In this document: positions 1-7,652 of the stretch, piece after piece
Layout of the letters: every line of letters starts with the position of its first letter
Numbering within the stretch: position 1 is the first letter of the stretch
From: Planctomycetota bacterium
GTDB taxonomy: Bacteria > Planctomycetota > SKW154
Length of the DNA: 18,141 nt
NCBI GenBank assembly: GCA_026418755.1
Contig: JAOAAR010000007.1
Location: 1-18,141 of the forward strand
Direction: 5' to 3'
Notes under the pieces: generated by a model
What the model saw: the letters and a program-made list of their open reading frames with translations, nothing else
Database searches by the model: none
What the model was told of the DNA's origin: nothing
Position numbers and translations under genes: made by a program

Positions 1-1352
1 TACAACTCCTCCAGATTCTTTGCACCGCAATAACCCATACCTGAGCGCAAACCTCCAACAAGTTGAGATACCAGTTCGCTCAAAGAACCCCTCAAGGGAA
101 CAAGCCCCTCTATCCCTTCAGCGACCAATTTTGATGGCGGAATCCCCTCCTTTCCGTAGCGCGAAGCAGAACCCCTCAACATAGCGTCAAGCGAACCCAT
201 ACCACGGTATGTCTTGAACCGTCTACCCTCATATATGACTATCTGGCCGGGGCTTTCATCCGTACTTGCAAAAAGGTTGCCCAACATAACAGCATGAGCG
301 CCCGCAGCCAGCGCCTTGACAATGTCTCCAGAATAACGGATTCCTCCATCCGCTATGAGAGAGATTTTCCTTTTCCTCGCATACAAAGCGCAGTTGAAAA
401 CAGCAGATAACTGCGGTGCTCCCACCCCTGCAACAATCCTCGTCGTACAGGCAGAACCTGGACCAACCCCCACTTTGACCGCATCTGCCCCTGCCTCCGC
501 CAACGCCTCCACTCCCTCTTCCGTTGCCACATTCCCTGCCACCACCTCAACCTTCAGCCTCGTCTTCAACTGTTTAACTGTCTCAATCACATTTTTGGTA
601 TGACCGTGCGCCGTATCAATGACAAGTAGGTCACACCCCTTCGAGACCAACTCCTCAGCCCTATCAAACTCAAACGGACCCACTGCGGCACCCACACGCA
701 ACCTACCCGCCGAGTCACGACAGGCATAAGGATATGCTTCAATATTGTTTATATCGCGCATAGTTATGAGCCCACGCAACTTGCCATCCTTATCAACCAG
801 AAGGAGTTTTTCGACACGACGGCTGTGGAGAATCTTGCGTGCTTCTTCTATGGTCGTGTCAGGAGGAGCGGTCACCAGTTGCCGCTTCGTCATCACCATA
901 GAAACTTTCAAGTCAGAGTCTTCAAGAAAACGCAAATCCCGTCGGGTTATTATGCCAACCAGTCTCCCGCTACGGCTCACCACAGGCAACCCTGAAATCT
1001 GATGCTCTTGCATAATCCTTTTAGCATCACGAACAGTTCGGTCAGGAAGAAGAGTAATGGGGTCGAAAATCACCCCGTGGACAGAGCGCTTCACTCGCTC
1101 TACTTCCGCCGCCTGCTGCTCCACAGAAAGATTCTTATGAATTATGCCTATACCACCTTCTTGAGCCAGCGCCGTCGCAAGACGGCTCTCTGTCACAGTG
1201 TCCATAGCAGCACTGATGAGCGGTATTGAAAGGCGTATAGATGGAGTCAATTGAACCGATGTATCAACATCTTTTGGGAGAACCTCAGAGTACTGAGGCA
1301 GAAGTGAAACATCATCGAATGTTAATCCATCAGGAGCAGCAAATTTTGCCAT
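1..1352 (-). CDS. guaB: IMP dehydrogenase, C-terminus cut by window edge
   Basis: Catalyses NAD-dependent oxidation of IMP to XMP, the first committed step of GMP synthesis, in the cytoplasm. About 450 codons are visible from the ATG at 1352; members of the family are usually about 485-490 residues, so only the last ~35-40 are missing. Seen: N-terminal barrel start (FDDVSLLPQYSEV), two CBS domains at roughly residues 93-205, the catalytic loop GVGPGSACTTRIVAGVG with the nucleophile Cys302, the phosphate-binding ADGGIRYSGD at about 335-343, and the flap motif YRGMGS at about 382-387. A good Shine-Dalgarno (AGGAGAGGA) lies just upstream, in the 12-nt gap after the nitroreductase gene, so it is the third gene of the lgt operon. 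Nothing unusual is visible in the conserved motifs. Confidence 0.97.
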   Translation of the reverse strand, partial: MAKFAAPDGLTFDDVSLLPQYSEVLPKDVDTSVQLTPSIRLSIPLISAAMDTVTESRLATALAQEGGIGIIHKNLSVEQQAAEVERVKRSVHGVIFDPITLLPDRTVRDAKRIMQEHQISGLPVVSRSGRLVGIITRRDLRFLEDSDLKVSMVMTKRQLVTAPPDTTIEEARKILHSRRVEKLLLVDKDGKLRGLITMRDINNIEAYPYACRDSAGRLRVGAAVGPFEFDRAEELVSKGCDLLVIDTAHGHTKNVIETVKQLKTRLKVEVVAGNVATEEGVEALAEAGADAVKVGVGPGSACTTRIVAGVGAPQLSAVFNCALYARKRKISLIADGGIRYSGDIVKALAAGAHAVMLGNLFASTDESPGQIVIYEGRRFKTYRGMGSLDAMLRGSASRYGKEGIPPSKLVAEGIEGLVPLRGSLSELVSQLVGGLRSGMGYCGAKNLEEL

Positions 1353-1364
1353 AAGAGTCCTCTC

Positions 1365-1904
1365 CTACTCTTTTTTCTTTTTCACACCGAATTTCTCATA
1401 AAAGACGAGTTCCTCAAGCGGTAGTCTGTCCGCCTCGCGCAGGTGCCAGCCGTCTTTAGGCTCACCAACAGCAAGAAGTGCAATCAGTTCGCACTCTTTT
1501 GGAATCTCAAGAAACTCAGAGAGTTTCTCCTTGTCGTAAGCACCGAGCCAACAAGTCCCTAGCCCCAGTTCTGTAGCTTCAAGTGCAATATGGTCAAGCA
1601 TAATGGCTGCGTCAACACGGTGGGCAGGCGTGCCGGAGCCCATTTTAGCATCAGGTTCAATACTAACCGCAGCAATGACAAGCGACGCTGAAGCGACAAA
1701 CCCCTGATGATGACACAAAACAGCCAATCTCTTCTTTCGCTCCCTGTCACGGATAACGATGAGACGGGTTGCCTGGCGATTCTTGCCCGAGGGAGCAAGT
1801 CGTGCTGCTTCAAGAAGTCGATTCAGTTGCCATTCGCTCACTTCGTAGTGAGGGTTATAAGAGCGAACCGAACGACGCCACTTAATCGCATCGAAAACAT
1901 CCAT
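1365..1904 (-). CDS. Nitroreductase-family FMN oxidoreductase
   Basis: A 179-residue protein of the nitroreductase fold, a cytoplasmic FMN-dependent NAD(P)H oxidoreductase family; the physiological substrate cannot be told from sequence. Seen: the N-terminal FMN phosphate-binding cluster RRSVRSY at residues 10-16, the second FMN motif APSGKNRQ at 37-44, the central helix ALEATELGLGTCWLGAYD at about 107-124 and the closing LLAVGEPKDGW at about 143-153. It is short, as for the 170-190 residue members. It starts 5 nt after lgt: its Shine-Dalgarno GGAGGTG is made from the last codons and stop region of lgt (GTG GAG GTG TAG), which implies translational coupling. guaB follows 12 nt downstream. The C-terminus is a run of four lysines and a glutamate. 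Confidence 0.88.
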   Translation of the reverse strand: MDVFDAIKWRRSVRSYNPHYEVSEWQLNRLLEAARLAPSGKNRQATRLIVIRDRERKKRLAVLCHHQGFVASASLVIAAVSIEPDAKMGSGTPAHRVDAAIMLDHIALEATELGLGTCWLGAYDKEKLSEFLEIPKECELIALLAVGEPKDGWHLREADRLPLEELVFYEKFGVKKKKE

Positions 1905-1909
1905 AAAAA

Positions 1910-3310
1910 CTACACCTCCACACGGACACCCTTCTTTCTTAAATGCCTTCTGCGCAGCATCCAGAAGACAAAACAGCCGAAAGCAACAAATATACTGACG
2001 CTCTGGGAGACCGTCAATCCGAAAAGGTATTCTGGTCTGTTGTCTCCACGCAGAAATTCCGTCAAAAACCTACCAATAGGATAAACCGTCCCCAGAAAAA
2101 GGATTTCGTCTCCGTGATACTTTTTCCATCTCCGCCCGTAGAGGAGAACAAGAAAGCAGATGAAAAGTGCCTTAACGATATTTAAGGGCTGAGTCGCATA
2201 GACAGGAAGGGTCCATTCTTCGTGTTTTATCATCCCTGCGTTCACCTGCGCTTCGTGACCAGGAGGTTCGGGAATCACTACTCTCTTAACGGACCCTTCG
2301 GATGTAAAGACTTGTTCTGTCTTGGCAGGAGGAAACCGAACCGTCAAATAGGAGAGAAAAGGAATAGTCTTTCCGACGAGATATCTGTCCTCTTCGTTGA
2401 GTGTTTTAAGGACGGTTGAAGGGACAAACTTGTCGGGGATTTTGCCCCAGCAGCAGCCATTGAGAGTGCAGCCGACGCGTCCGAATGCCAGTCCAAGCAT
2501 AATTGCTGGCGCTACTGTGTCGGCGAGCTCGAAGAAGGGGATGCGTCGTCTGAATGCGAAGAGGATTCCTGCCAGAACGCCGCCGATTATGCCGCCATAA
2601 AAAACCAGTCCCCCTTTCCAGACCTCGAAGACAGAGAACTCCCAGGCAGGCTCGACATCATAATGAGGGTTGCTTTCCCTAAGCGAATCAAAGTCATAGG
2701 TATGTGGAGAGTAGAGGCGTCTATATTCCACTTCTTTTCCGAAATCAGGACTGTTTCTGTCTGAAACGACTCCCATTTCTCTTATAGCACTGCTGCCCAT
2801 CGAGGATGCCTTGATGGTATCAGGATAAAACTTGGCGTATGGACGCAGAATGACCCTATGGTAAAGAACAGAGGTATCAGTAACAAGATAAAGGAGTCTC
2901 GCCACTGTCAAAGTGAGCAGAAGCCCTATCACGCCGAAAAAGACAAGAGTTTTAGAGTTAAGAATCTGAAACCTTTTGAATGGCTTGAATCTACTTCTGT
3001 ATTTGAAGAGAAGGAAAGAAGCAAGTCCGCCTAACAGGAGTCCAACAAGGGACAGTTTACCATCAAAGATATTGAACAGAGCAAAACTGAAAATGTGATG
3101 GAATTCGACGATATAGAAAATTCGCGCACCTAAAACTCCGAATACAACCAAATAAAGGGCAAGGTCTGCAATATGCTCAGGCTTCATCCCCCGCTGTTTT
3201 GCCCTTTTGGACGCCAGAAGAATGGCAAAAACAAAACCCAGCATAAGCATAAAGCCATATGCATATATGGGCAAATCCAACCCTGGTATCCAAAAAAGGA
3301 TTCTACGCAT
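1910..3310 (-). CDS. lgt: Prolipoprotein diacylglyceryl transferase with large insertion
   Basis: Inner-membrane enzyme that moves a diacylglyceryl group from phosphatidylglycerol to the lipobox cysteine of prolipoproteins. The protein has 466 residues against about 260-300 in the usual family. Seen: first membrane segment with PIYAYGF (Tyr18 corresponds to E. coli Tyr26), second segment with the GARIFY helix at 61-66, the VWKGGLVFYGGIIGG loop at about 230-244, the signature RVGCTLNGCCWG at 278-289, and the final YPIGRFLTEFLRGDN segment at 410-424. Two extra stretches account for the length: about residues 90-220, including one or two more membrane helices and a polar loop, and about 290-370. 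At E. coli positions His103, Asn146 and Glu151 it has Tyr238, Cys281 and Cys286, so it belongs to an 'NGCC' variant. First gene of an operon with the nitroreductase and guaB. Confidence 0.92.
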   Translation of the reverse strand: MRRILFWIPGLDLPIYAYGFMLMLGFVFAILLASKRAKQRGMKPEHIADLALYLVVFGVLGARIFYIVEFHHIFSFALFNIFDGKLSLVGLLLGGLASFLLFKYRSRFKPFKRFQILNSKTLVFFGVIGLLLTLTVARLLYLVTDTSVLYHRVILRPYAKFYPDTIKASSMGSSAIREMGVVSDRNSPDFGKEVEYRRLYSPHTYDFDSLRESNPHYDVEPAWEFSVFEVWKGGLVFYGGIIGGVLAGILFAFRRRIPFFELADTVAPAIMLGLAFGRVGCTLNGCCWGKIPDKFVPSTVLKTLNEEDRYLVGKTIPFLSYLTVRFPPAKTEQVFTSEGSVKRVVIPEPPGHEAQVNAGMIKHEEWTLPVYATQPLNIVKALFICFLVLLYGRRWKKYHGDEILFLGTVYPIGRFLTEFLRGDNRPEYLFGLTVSQSVSIFVAFGCFVFWMLRRRHLRKKGVRVEV

Positions 3311-3336
3311 CCTCTCTTCCTTTTATTGAAAGGAAG

Positions 3337-3364
3337 ATTTTACCGTCTGGACGCAAATTTTCAA
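3337..3364 (-). promoter_or_regulatory. Promoter for the lgt operon
   Basis: On the minus strand, TTGAAA (3364-3359) and TAAAAT (3342-3337) are separated by 16 bp, a reasonable sigma70 match, ending 26 bp before the lgt start codon. A purine-rich ribosome site (AAGGAAGAGAGG) lies directly before the ATG. The divergent plus-strand promoter is about 40 bp away. Confidence 0.55.
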
Positions 3365-3382
3365 GCAAACATCACAAAGTTT

Positions 3383-3412
3383 TTGCGCAAGTGTTCCTAT
3401 AGAGCGTAAAAT
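3383..3412 (+). promoter_or_regulatory. Weak promoter for the metallophosphoesterase-kinase pair
   Basis: TTGCGC (3383-3388) and TAAAAT (3407-3412) with an 18-bp spacer. Transcription would start near 3419, which argues for the ATG at 3438 as the true translation start because it leaves a short leader holding a GGAG ribosome site at 3428-3431. Confidence 0.4.
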
Positions 3413-3437
3413 AGGGTAAATGTTTGCGGAGTTTCTT

Positions 3438-4523
3438 ATGCGAGTCGGGAGAACAATAAAATCTCTTTCTCTTTTCACCGGGGGATTCGGGACAGCGATT
3501 CTCTTATGGACCGCTTTCCATCATCTCAAACTTTCGCCTGTCAGTTTCAGCCGCCCTGAAGCGACAACCTCAGCGATTCTTCCTAACGGAACAGAAATCA
3601 CATTACGAGGCGCAATGATTCGCAAGACCGAACCGTTCACTCTACGCCTTTTCTCTCCTCACGCTCTGATAACAGTGAAAAACTTCAAATCAAACTTTCA
3701 AATCCGACTCCAAAATATCTTTCCCCAATCTGAAATAAAATACCCGAACGAGCAAAAAATAATAGTTGCTACTGGTTCCCAAGCAAATCTTACCATTGAA
3801 GCGGGAGGGACATATCGAATAATATCACCACCAAAAGAATCGTTCAAATTCGTTGCATTGGGTGATGTTGAATGCAAAACTGAAGAGGAGATTGCACAGA
3901 TGAAAACAGTTCTCCTCTCGCTTGTTGGACGAACAGAAAGCAACTTTGTGGTCTTGCTCGGCGACATTGTCCGTAACAATGAAAAAATGCTTGAAAAGGT
4001 TGCCGATTCTCTTGCGGAACTACCGTTCCCTGTTTACACGCTTGTCGGGAACCACGATTACAATTCCTTCGCACCAGATGCGTTCTGTCGCCACCTTGCG
4101 CCAATGAATTATCACTTCGCCTTCTCTGATGCCCTTTTCATCTTCTTCAACAACGCTGACGAATTTCTTCCCTCCTTCCTCCCTTCCCTCGAAATGGAAA
4201 AAACGGTCTCACTTCTTGAAAACTGCTCCGCAAAAGCGATTCTCTTCTTCTGTCACAAACCGCTGGATGACCCGCGGCCTAACAGCGACCACGCAATGAA
4301 CAGACCATCCGCTGCTGCATATCTGAAACGAAAAATCCTCGATGCAAATGTAGATGTTGTGTTGTCAGGACATATTAGAGTCTGGAGTGTAAAAAAAGAG
4401 AAAAACACTCTCTTCATCACAACAGGCAAAGGGCTCAAAGATGATGCACAAATAGCACTCGTCGAAGTCAAATCAGATGGAAATGTGACCGTTGAGCCTG
4501 TTTTTGTCTGGGAGATGAAATGA
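3438..4523 (+). CDS. Membrane-anchored metallophosphoesterase-like protein
   Basis: Calcineurin-like phosphoesterase fold with one N-terminal membrane segment (about residues 9-25). The basic residues before that segment predict an extracytoplasmic enzyme domain. I chose the ATG at 3438 because GGAG sits 6 nt before it; an in-frame ATG at 3420 would add six residues. Seen, numbering from 3438: a preceding domain of unknown type (about 40-130), then ALGDVEC (Asp143), LLGDIVRNN (Asp176), LVGNHDYN (Asn205, His206), FFCHKPL (His273) and SGHIRVW (His312). The usual D-x-H is D-V-E (Glu145) and the usual G-H-x-H is G-H-I-R (Arg314); both missing histidines belong to the same metal site. Overlaps the kinase gene downstream by the four bases ATGA, so the two are co-translated. 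Substrate unknown; catalytic activity is uncertain. Confidence 0.8.
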   Translation: MRVGRTIKSLSLFTGGFGTAILLWTAFHHLKLSPVSFSRPEATTSAILPNGTEITLRGAMIRKTEPFTLRLFSPHALITVKNFKSNFQIRLQNIFPQSEIKYPNEQKIIVATGSQANLTIEAGGTYRIISPPKESFKFVALGDVECKTEEEIAQMKTVLLSLVGRTESNFVVLLGDIVRNNEKMLEKVADSLAELPFPVYTLVGNHDYNSFAPDAFCRHLAPMNYHFAFSDALFIFFNNADEFLPSFLPSLEMEKTVSLLENCSAKAILFFCHKPLDDPRPNSDHAMNRPSAAAYLKRKILDANVDVVLSGHIRVWSVKKEKNTLFITTGKGLKDDAQIALVEVKSDGNVTVEPVFVWEMK

Positions 4524-5398
4524 TAAAGCATTTTGTTGAAAAAGATGGCGGCAAAATTCTTGTAGTAGAAGAGAAAGCAGATTCAGCATTCTTCAAGACC
4601 GCCACATTCGAAAAGATATGGAATCTTCAGTTTGAAAAAACCGTCAAATTCGTTCGCAAAGAACGCACAACCGGATTCTTGAATCTCGAAGGACTAGGAA
4701 AAGTCTATTTGAAGAAAGGAGTGTTCAATCTTTTTAAAATTCTCCTTGATACTCTCCTCAAATTCACGAAACAGGTGAGTTCTCTAAAGGGCGAAGCGGA
4801 AGCGATTATGCGGTTTTCTGAGTTGGGAATCAGGACTACTCCTGTGCTTGCATTTGGAAGCAAGACCGTTTTATGGAAAAGATTCTCCTTCCTTATGACC
4901 CAAGATGTAGGTGAGCATCCGCGCCTCGAGCACTACTTTCCTCACAATTTCGGAACCTCTTCAAAAGACAAAGATTTTAAAACCCGTTGCTCCTTCATCA
5001 ATTCACTCGCTCAACTGATTCGCAAAATGCATAAAGGTGGAGTCAACCACCGTGATTTATACGGCTCCCATATTTTCGTAGTCGAAACATCGAACGGTTG
5101 GGACTTCATCATTCTGGACCTGAACCGCGCCGATGTGCGCAAAACCGTCGGCGAAAGATGGCTCGTCAAAGATTTATCTGCGCTCGCCGCAAGCGTCCCG
5201 TCTGCAACTAATTCCGACAAACTCCGTTTCTTGAAAAACTATCTCGGAATCGAGAGGCTTGACTCTGATTCAAAATCTTTTGCACGGAAAATTGTGAAAC
5301 GGATTCAGAAACTCGGGGTGCGAATCAAACGCTCGAAAGAGAAAGATTCGCAATTCATATCGGAGCACGGCGGCACTTTACCAGAGAACAAAAAATAG
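4520..5398 (+). CDS. WaaP/InaA-type lipopolysaccharide core kinase
   Basis: A 292-residue kinase-fold protein of the lipopolysaccharide kinase (Kdo/WaaP/InaA) family, expected to phosphorylate a sugar of the LPS core at the cytoplasmic face. Seen: a beta-strand with the candidate nucleotide-binding lysine (KVYLKKG, 61-67), the following helix with GEAEAIMRF (91-99, glutamate pair), the catalytic loop GVNHRDLYGSHIF (174-186, His177-Arg178-Asp179), the metal-binding FIILDLNRADVR (196-207, Asp200) and RWLVKDLSALAAS (213-225), all typical of this family. The start codon overlaps the stop of the metallophosphoesterase-like gene (ATGA at 4520-4523). The basic C-terminal tail (about 258-292) has no recognised domain. 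The exact sugar and gene name cannot be assigned. Confidence 0.85.
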   Translation: MIKHFVEKDGGKILVVEEKADSAFFKTATFEKIWNLQFEKTVKFVRKERTTGFLNLEGLGKVYLKKGVFNLFKILLDTLLKFTKQVSSLKGEAEAIMRFSELGIRTTPVLAFGSKTVLWKRFSFLMTQDVGEHPRLEHYFPHNFGTSSKDKDFKTRCSFINSLAQLIRKMHKGGVNHRDLYGSHIFVVETSNGWDFIILDLNRADVRKTVGERWLVKDLSALAASVPSATNSDKLRFLKNYLGIERLDSDSKSFARKIVKRIQKLGVRIKRSKEKDSQFISEHGGTLPENKK

Positions 5399-5513
5399 GG
5401 CCTCAAGGAAGTAACTAGCCTACCTCTTTAACAGAGATTTTGAGAGGTGCTATACCAATTTAAAACCTTTAGCCACGCCCGCTCACACTGAGAATGCTTT
5501 ACAGTAATCAGCG

Positions 5514-5542
5514 TTGACTCTATTTTTCTCAGATATTATATT
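5514..5542 (+). promoter_or_regulatory. Strong sigma70-type promoter
   Basis: TTGACT (5514-5519) and TATATT (5537-5542) with the ideal 17-bp spacer, 28 bp upstream of the 5571 ATG. It gives the unknown gene that follows its own transcription, independent of the kinase pair. The remainder of the 5399-5513 gap holds only a weak hairpin. Confidence 0.65.
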
Positions 5543-5570
5543 ATAGGCATCGCTGATGGATGTGTAATCG

Positions 5571-6746
5571 ATGGAAAAGGAAGAAACGCTTATCTGGGGC
5601 AAGTTCCACAACTGGAGAAATATGAAAATATTTCAATCCGCAACTCTTTCTGAAATGAAAGAAGCACTTGATACATTACTTGAGTGTGATATAGGCCTTG
5701 CGAAAGCGTTTTGTAGTTTCTTCGCTGAGTGCAAAGGTGATACTTCCGCCTTTCATAAAGTGGAAATCTATTGTGAGCCTCCCCAATACCCTGATATGTG
5801 CGAAGTCGAATCTATGATTGGAAATTATCTCTTTGGCAGAAGAGAGGTTTTTCATAAAAAGTGGAAGTTCCATGAGAAGTTCTACGAGGAAGTCTTCGAC
5901 GAATGTGAAGGAGCCTTCGTCCATAGTTATTGGTGGAATGAACAAATAGGTAATGGTATATGGAACGCTGATGATGTAATTGACTATATTCTCTCTCTTA
6001 ATAAAAAGAGAGAGCAAATAATGAAAGAACTTGACCGAGACGAATATGCAGGTATGCTCCAATTTGGAGATAACCTAGTGGGGATAGCAGGTATGCTCCA
6101 ATTTGGAGATAACCTAGTGGGGATAAAAGTGTTGGTATTAGACCCAAGGCTCCCTGATGAAGACCAGCAGAGGTTGCAAAAAGAATTGAGCGGAATAGTA
6201 GCGGTATGTGACGAAGAAGAGTTTATTAAACGCTATATTGAACCTGAACGCTACGAACAGGTGAAAAAAGATTGGATAAAAGAGAGAGAAGAGGCCCTAC
6301 GCTATTTCTTAAAAGAGAACCCTCTTACGAAGGCGGTCTGGACTCTTTGTGAGGGGCAGGCAAGAATCATGTGGGTAGAGGAAAGGCTTAAGGATGTGGA
6401 TAAATTTTTTGCGTTAGAGAGGTATTCAGATGTTCTTTTAGGTACGCGCCAGATTGTTGAAGAAATCTTCAAACTTATGCTTGGAGAAAAAAAGGGGTTC
6501 TTTGTAGATACAAAAGCGATTAACGAGGCAAAGGCTAAAATAGGCGCAGAGTATTCTGAACCGATATTTTATGATGTATTGAATGTTTGGCGAAATGCCT
6601 CGCCCGAAATCCATAAGCCTTCCATAGACAAAGAGACTCTGGCGTTCAAAGCGTCTGATTTATTGGGCAGAACTCACCATCTTTGGAACACATACAAGTA
6701 TAAGAACTTCGGTATGTATGGAATCGAGTTAGTCCAATGCAGTTAA
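5571..6746 (+). CDS. Unknown protein with internal duplication and HEPN-like motif
   Basis: I do not recognise this 391-residue soluble protein. It has no signal peptide or membrane segment and is rich in acidic and aromatic residues. Residues 160-172 and 173-185 are an exact repeat of AGMLQFGDNLVGI, encoded by a perfect 39-bp tandem duplication. The last third is helical in pattern (about 270-375) and carries R341-N-x5-H348 followed by a helix rich in small residues, which resembles the R-x(4-6)-H catalytic motif of HEPN ribonucleases; this is inference only. 11 of 17 arginine codons are AGA/AGG, against 4 of 18 in the kinase gene upstream, so it may be acquired DNA. The ribosome site before the ATG at 5571 is poor; an in-frame ATG at 5622 with GGAG before it is a credible alternative. 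It stands alone and converges on rnhC. Confidence 0.75.
   Translation: MEKEETLIWGKFHNWRNMKIFQSATLSEMKEALDTLLECDIGLAKAFCSFFAECKGDTSAFHKVEIYCEPPQYPDMCEVESMIGNYLFGRREVFHKKWKFHEKFYEEVFDECEGAFVHSYWWNEQIGNGIWNADDVIDYILSLNKKREQIMKELDRDEYAGMLQFGDNLVGIAGMLQFGDNLVGIKVLVLDPRLPDEDQQRLQKELSGIVAVCDEEEFIKRYIEPERYEQVKKDWIKEREEALRYFLKENPLTKAVWTLCEGQARIMWVEERLKDVDKFFALERYSDVLLGTRQIVEEIFKLMLGEKKGFFVDTKAINEAKAKIGAEYSEPIFYDVLNVWRNASPEIHKPSIDKETLAFKASDLLGRTHHLWNTYKYKNFGMYGIELVQCS
6048..6125 (+). repeat. Perfect 39-bp tandem duplication inside a gene
   Basis: Two adjacent identical 39-bp units, 6048-6086 and 6087-6125, with no mismatch. They keep the reading frame and add 13 residues. Identity at all third codon positions indicates a very recent event or an assembly artefact. 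Confidence 0.97.
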
Positions 6747-6778
6747 AACGGCAGAGTAAGTCTTTCTCTCATCAGTAA

Positions 6779-7651
6779 TCAGCCAGTGGGTTCATCCCTA
6801 GCCCTGATTTTTTGTGTAGTTTTGAAATGGAGTTTAGCCACCTCCCCCAACCGCTCTTCGCCGAACTTCCTGATAAACTCCCGCGCTGCTTCTACAACCT
6901 CCTCTCCTGCCCCTTTCGGAAACTCAAACCCATACCGCTTTGAGATGCTCTTCAACCTGCTTAAAAAACCCGCTCTTGCGAGTATAGAAGCCGTCGCAAC
7001 AGGCAACTCCCTTTCTCCTCGTTCTACCTGTACCAAGTCGAGATTCTTGTATTCTTTCAAGCGAGTTTTAAGGTGAACAGGATTCGCAAACCTGTCAACA
7101 ATCAACCTCTGAGGAACACTTTCCTGAAATAACTCCTCTGCCGCTTTTGCATGCGCCCATACCAAGAGGCGATTCACATTCCCAGTCTTCTGATGCAACT
7201 CGTTATATCTTTGATTTCCAATCACAACAACCTTATGAGGAATAACCTCTGCGATTTTTTCCGCCACCTCAACCACTGCCGCGTCAGACATAGATTTTGA
7301 ATCCTGTACCGAATTACGCAGCAGAAACTCCACATCAAACCTTCCAATTCTTGCCGCAGCAACAACCAACGGACCAAAATAGTCACCTTTGCCCGACTCG
7401 TCAGTGCCAATGCTCGTCACAGTGTACCTTGCAGCCACTATATCCTCCAAATGCGTATGAAGAAACTCTTCTGTCTCCTCCCCTTGAACTAACAGTTTAC
7501 CCGTCCGATACAGAGTCACCGAAATAGAAGGAGTCTTCACCTGCCATAAAATGCTCTGACTCCTTCCACGCTCAATAGAGTGTTTGCTAACAGATTTTTC
7601 AAGGAGATTCCATTCGTCCTCGTAAAGATATGTGACTATCTGGGTAAGCAT
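6779..7651 (-). CDS. rnhC: Ribonuclease HIII
   Basis: Degrades the RNA strand of RNA-DNA hybrids (R-loops, replication primers). Seen: N-terminal TBP-like substrate-binding domain (residues 1-75), then the type 2 RNase H core with IGTDESGKGDYFGPLVVAA at 81-99 (Asp84, Glu85), LIVDRF at 183-188 (Asp186) and the PVATASILARAGFL helix at 217-230. The G-K-G-D-Y-F-G-P variant of the first motif distinguishes HIII from HII. I chose the ATG at 7651: starting at 7705 would add 18 hydrophobic residues that are really the antisense-of-frame overlap with the upstream gene. With this start the upstream stop and this start are arranged TGA-T-ATG, so translation is probably coupled; there is no clear ribosome site of its own. 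290 residues is normal for the family. Confidence 0.93.
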   Translation of the reverse strand: MLTQIVTYLYEDEWNLLEKSVSKHSIERGRSQSILWQVKTPSISVTLYRTGKLLVQGEETEEFLHTHLEDIVAARYTVTSIGTDESGKGDYFGPLVVAAARIGRFDVEFLLRNSVQDSKSMSDAAVVEVAEKIAEVIPHKVVVIGNQRYNELHQKTGNVNRLLVWAHAKAAEELFQESVPQRLIVDRFANPVHLKTRLKEYKNLDLVQVERGERELPVATASILARAGFLSRLKSISKRYGFEFPKGAGEEVVEAAREFIRKFGEERLGEVAKLHFKTTQKIRARDEPTG

Positions 7652-7652
7652 A

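Noticed and set aside
5422..5448. ACCTCT...AGAGGT arms after the LPS kinase gene as a terminator.
   Set aside because: Six-base stem, 15-base loop and no U-tract; too weak to call.
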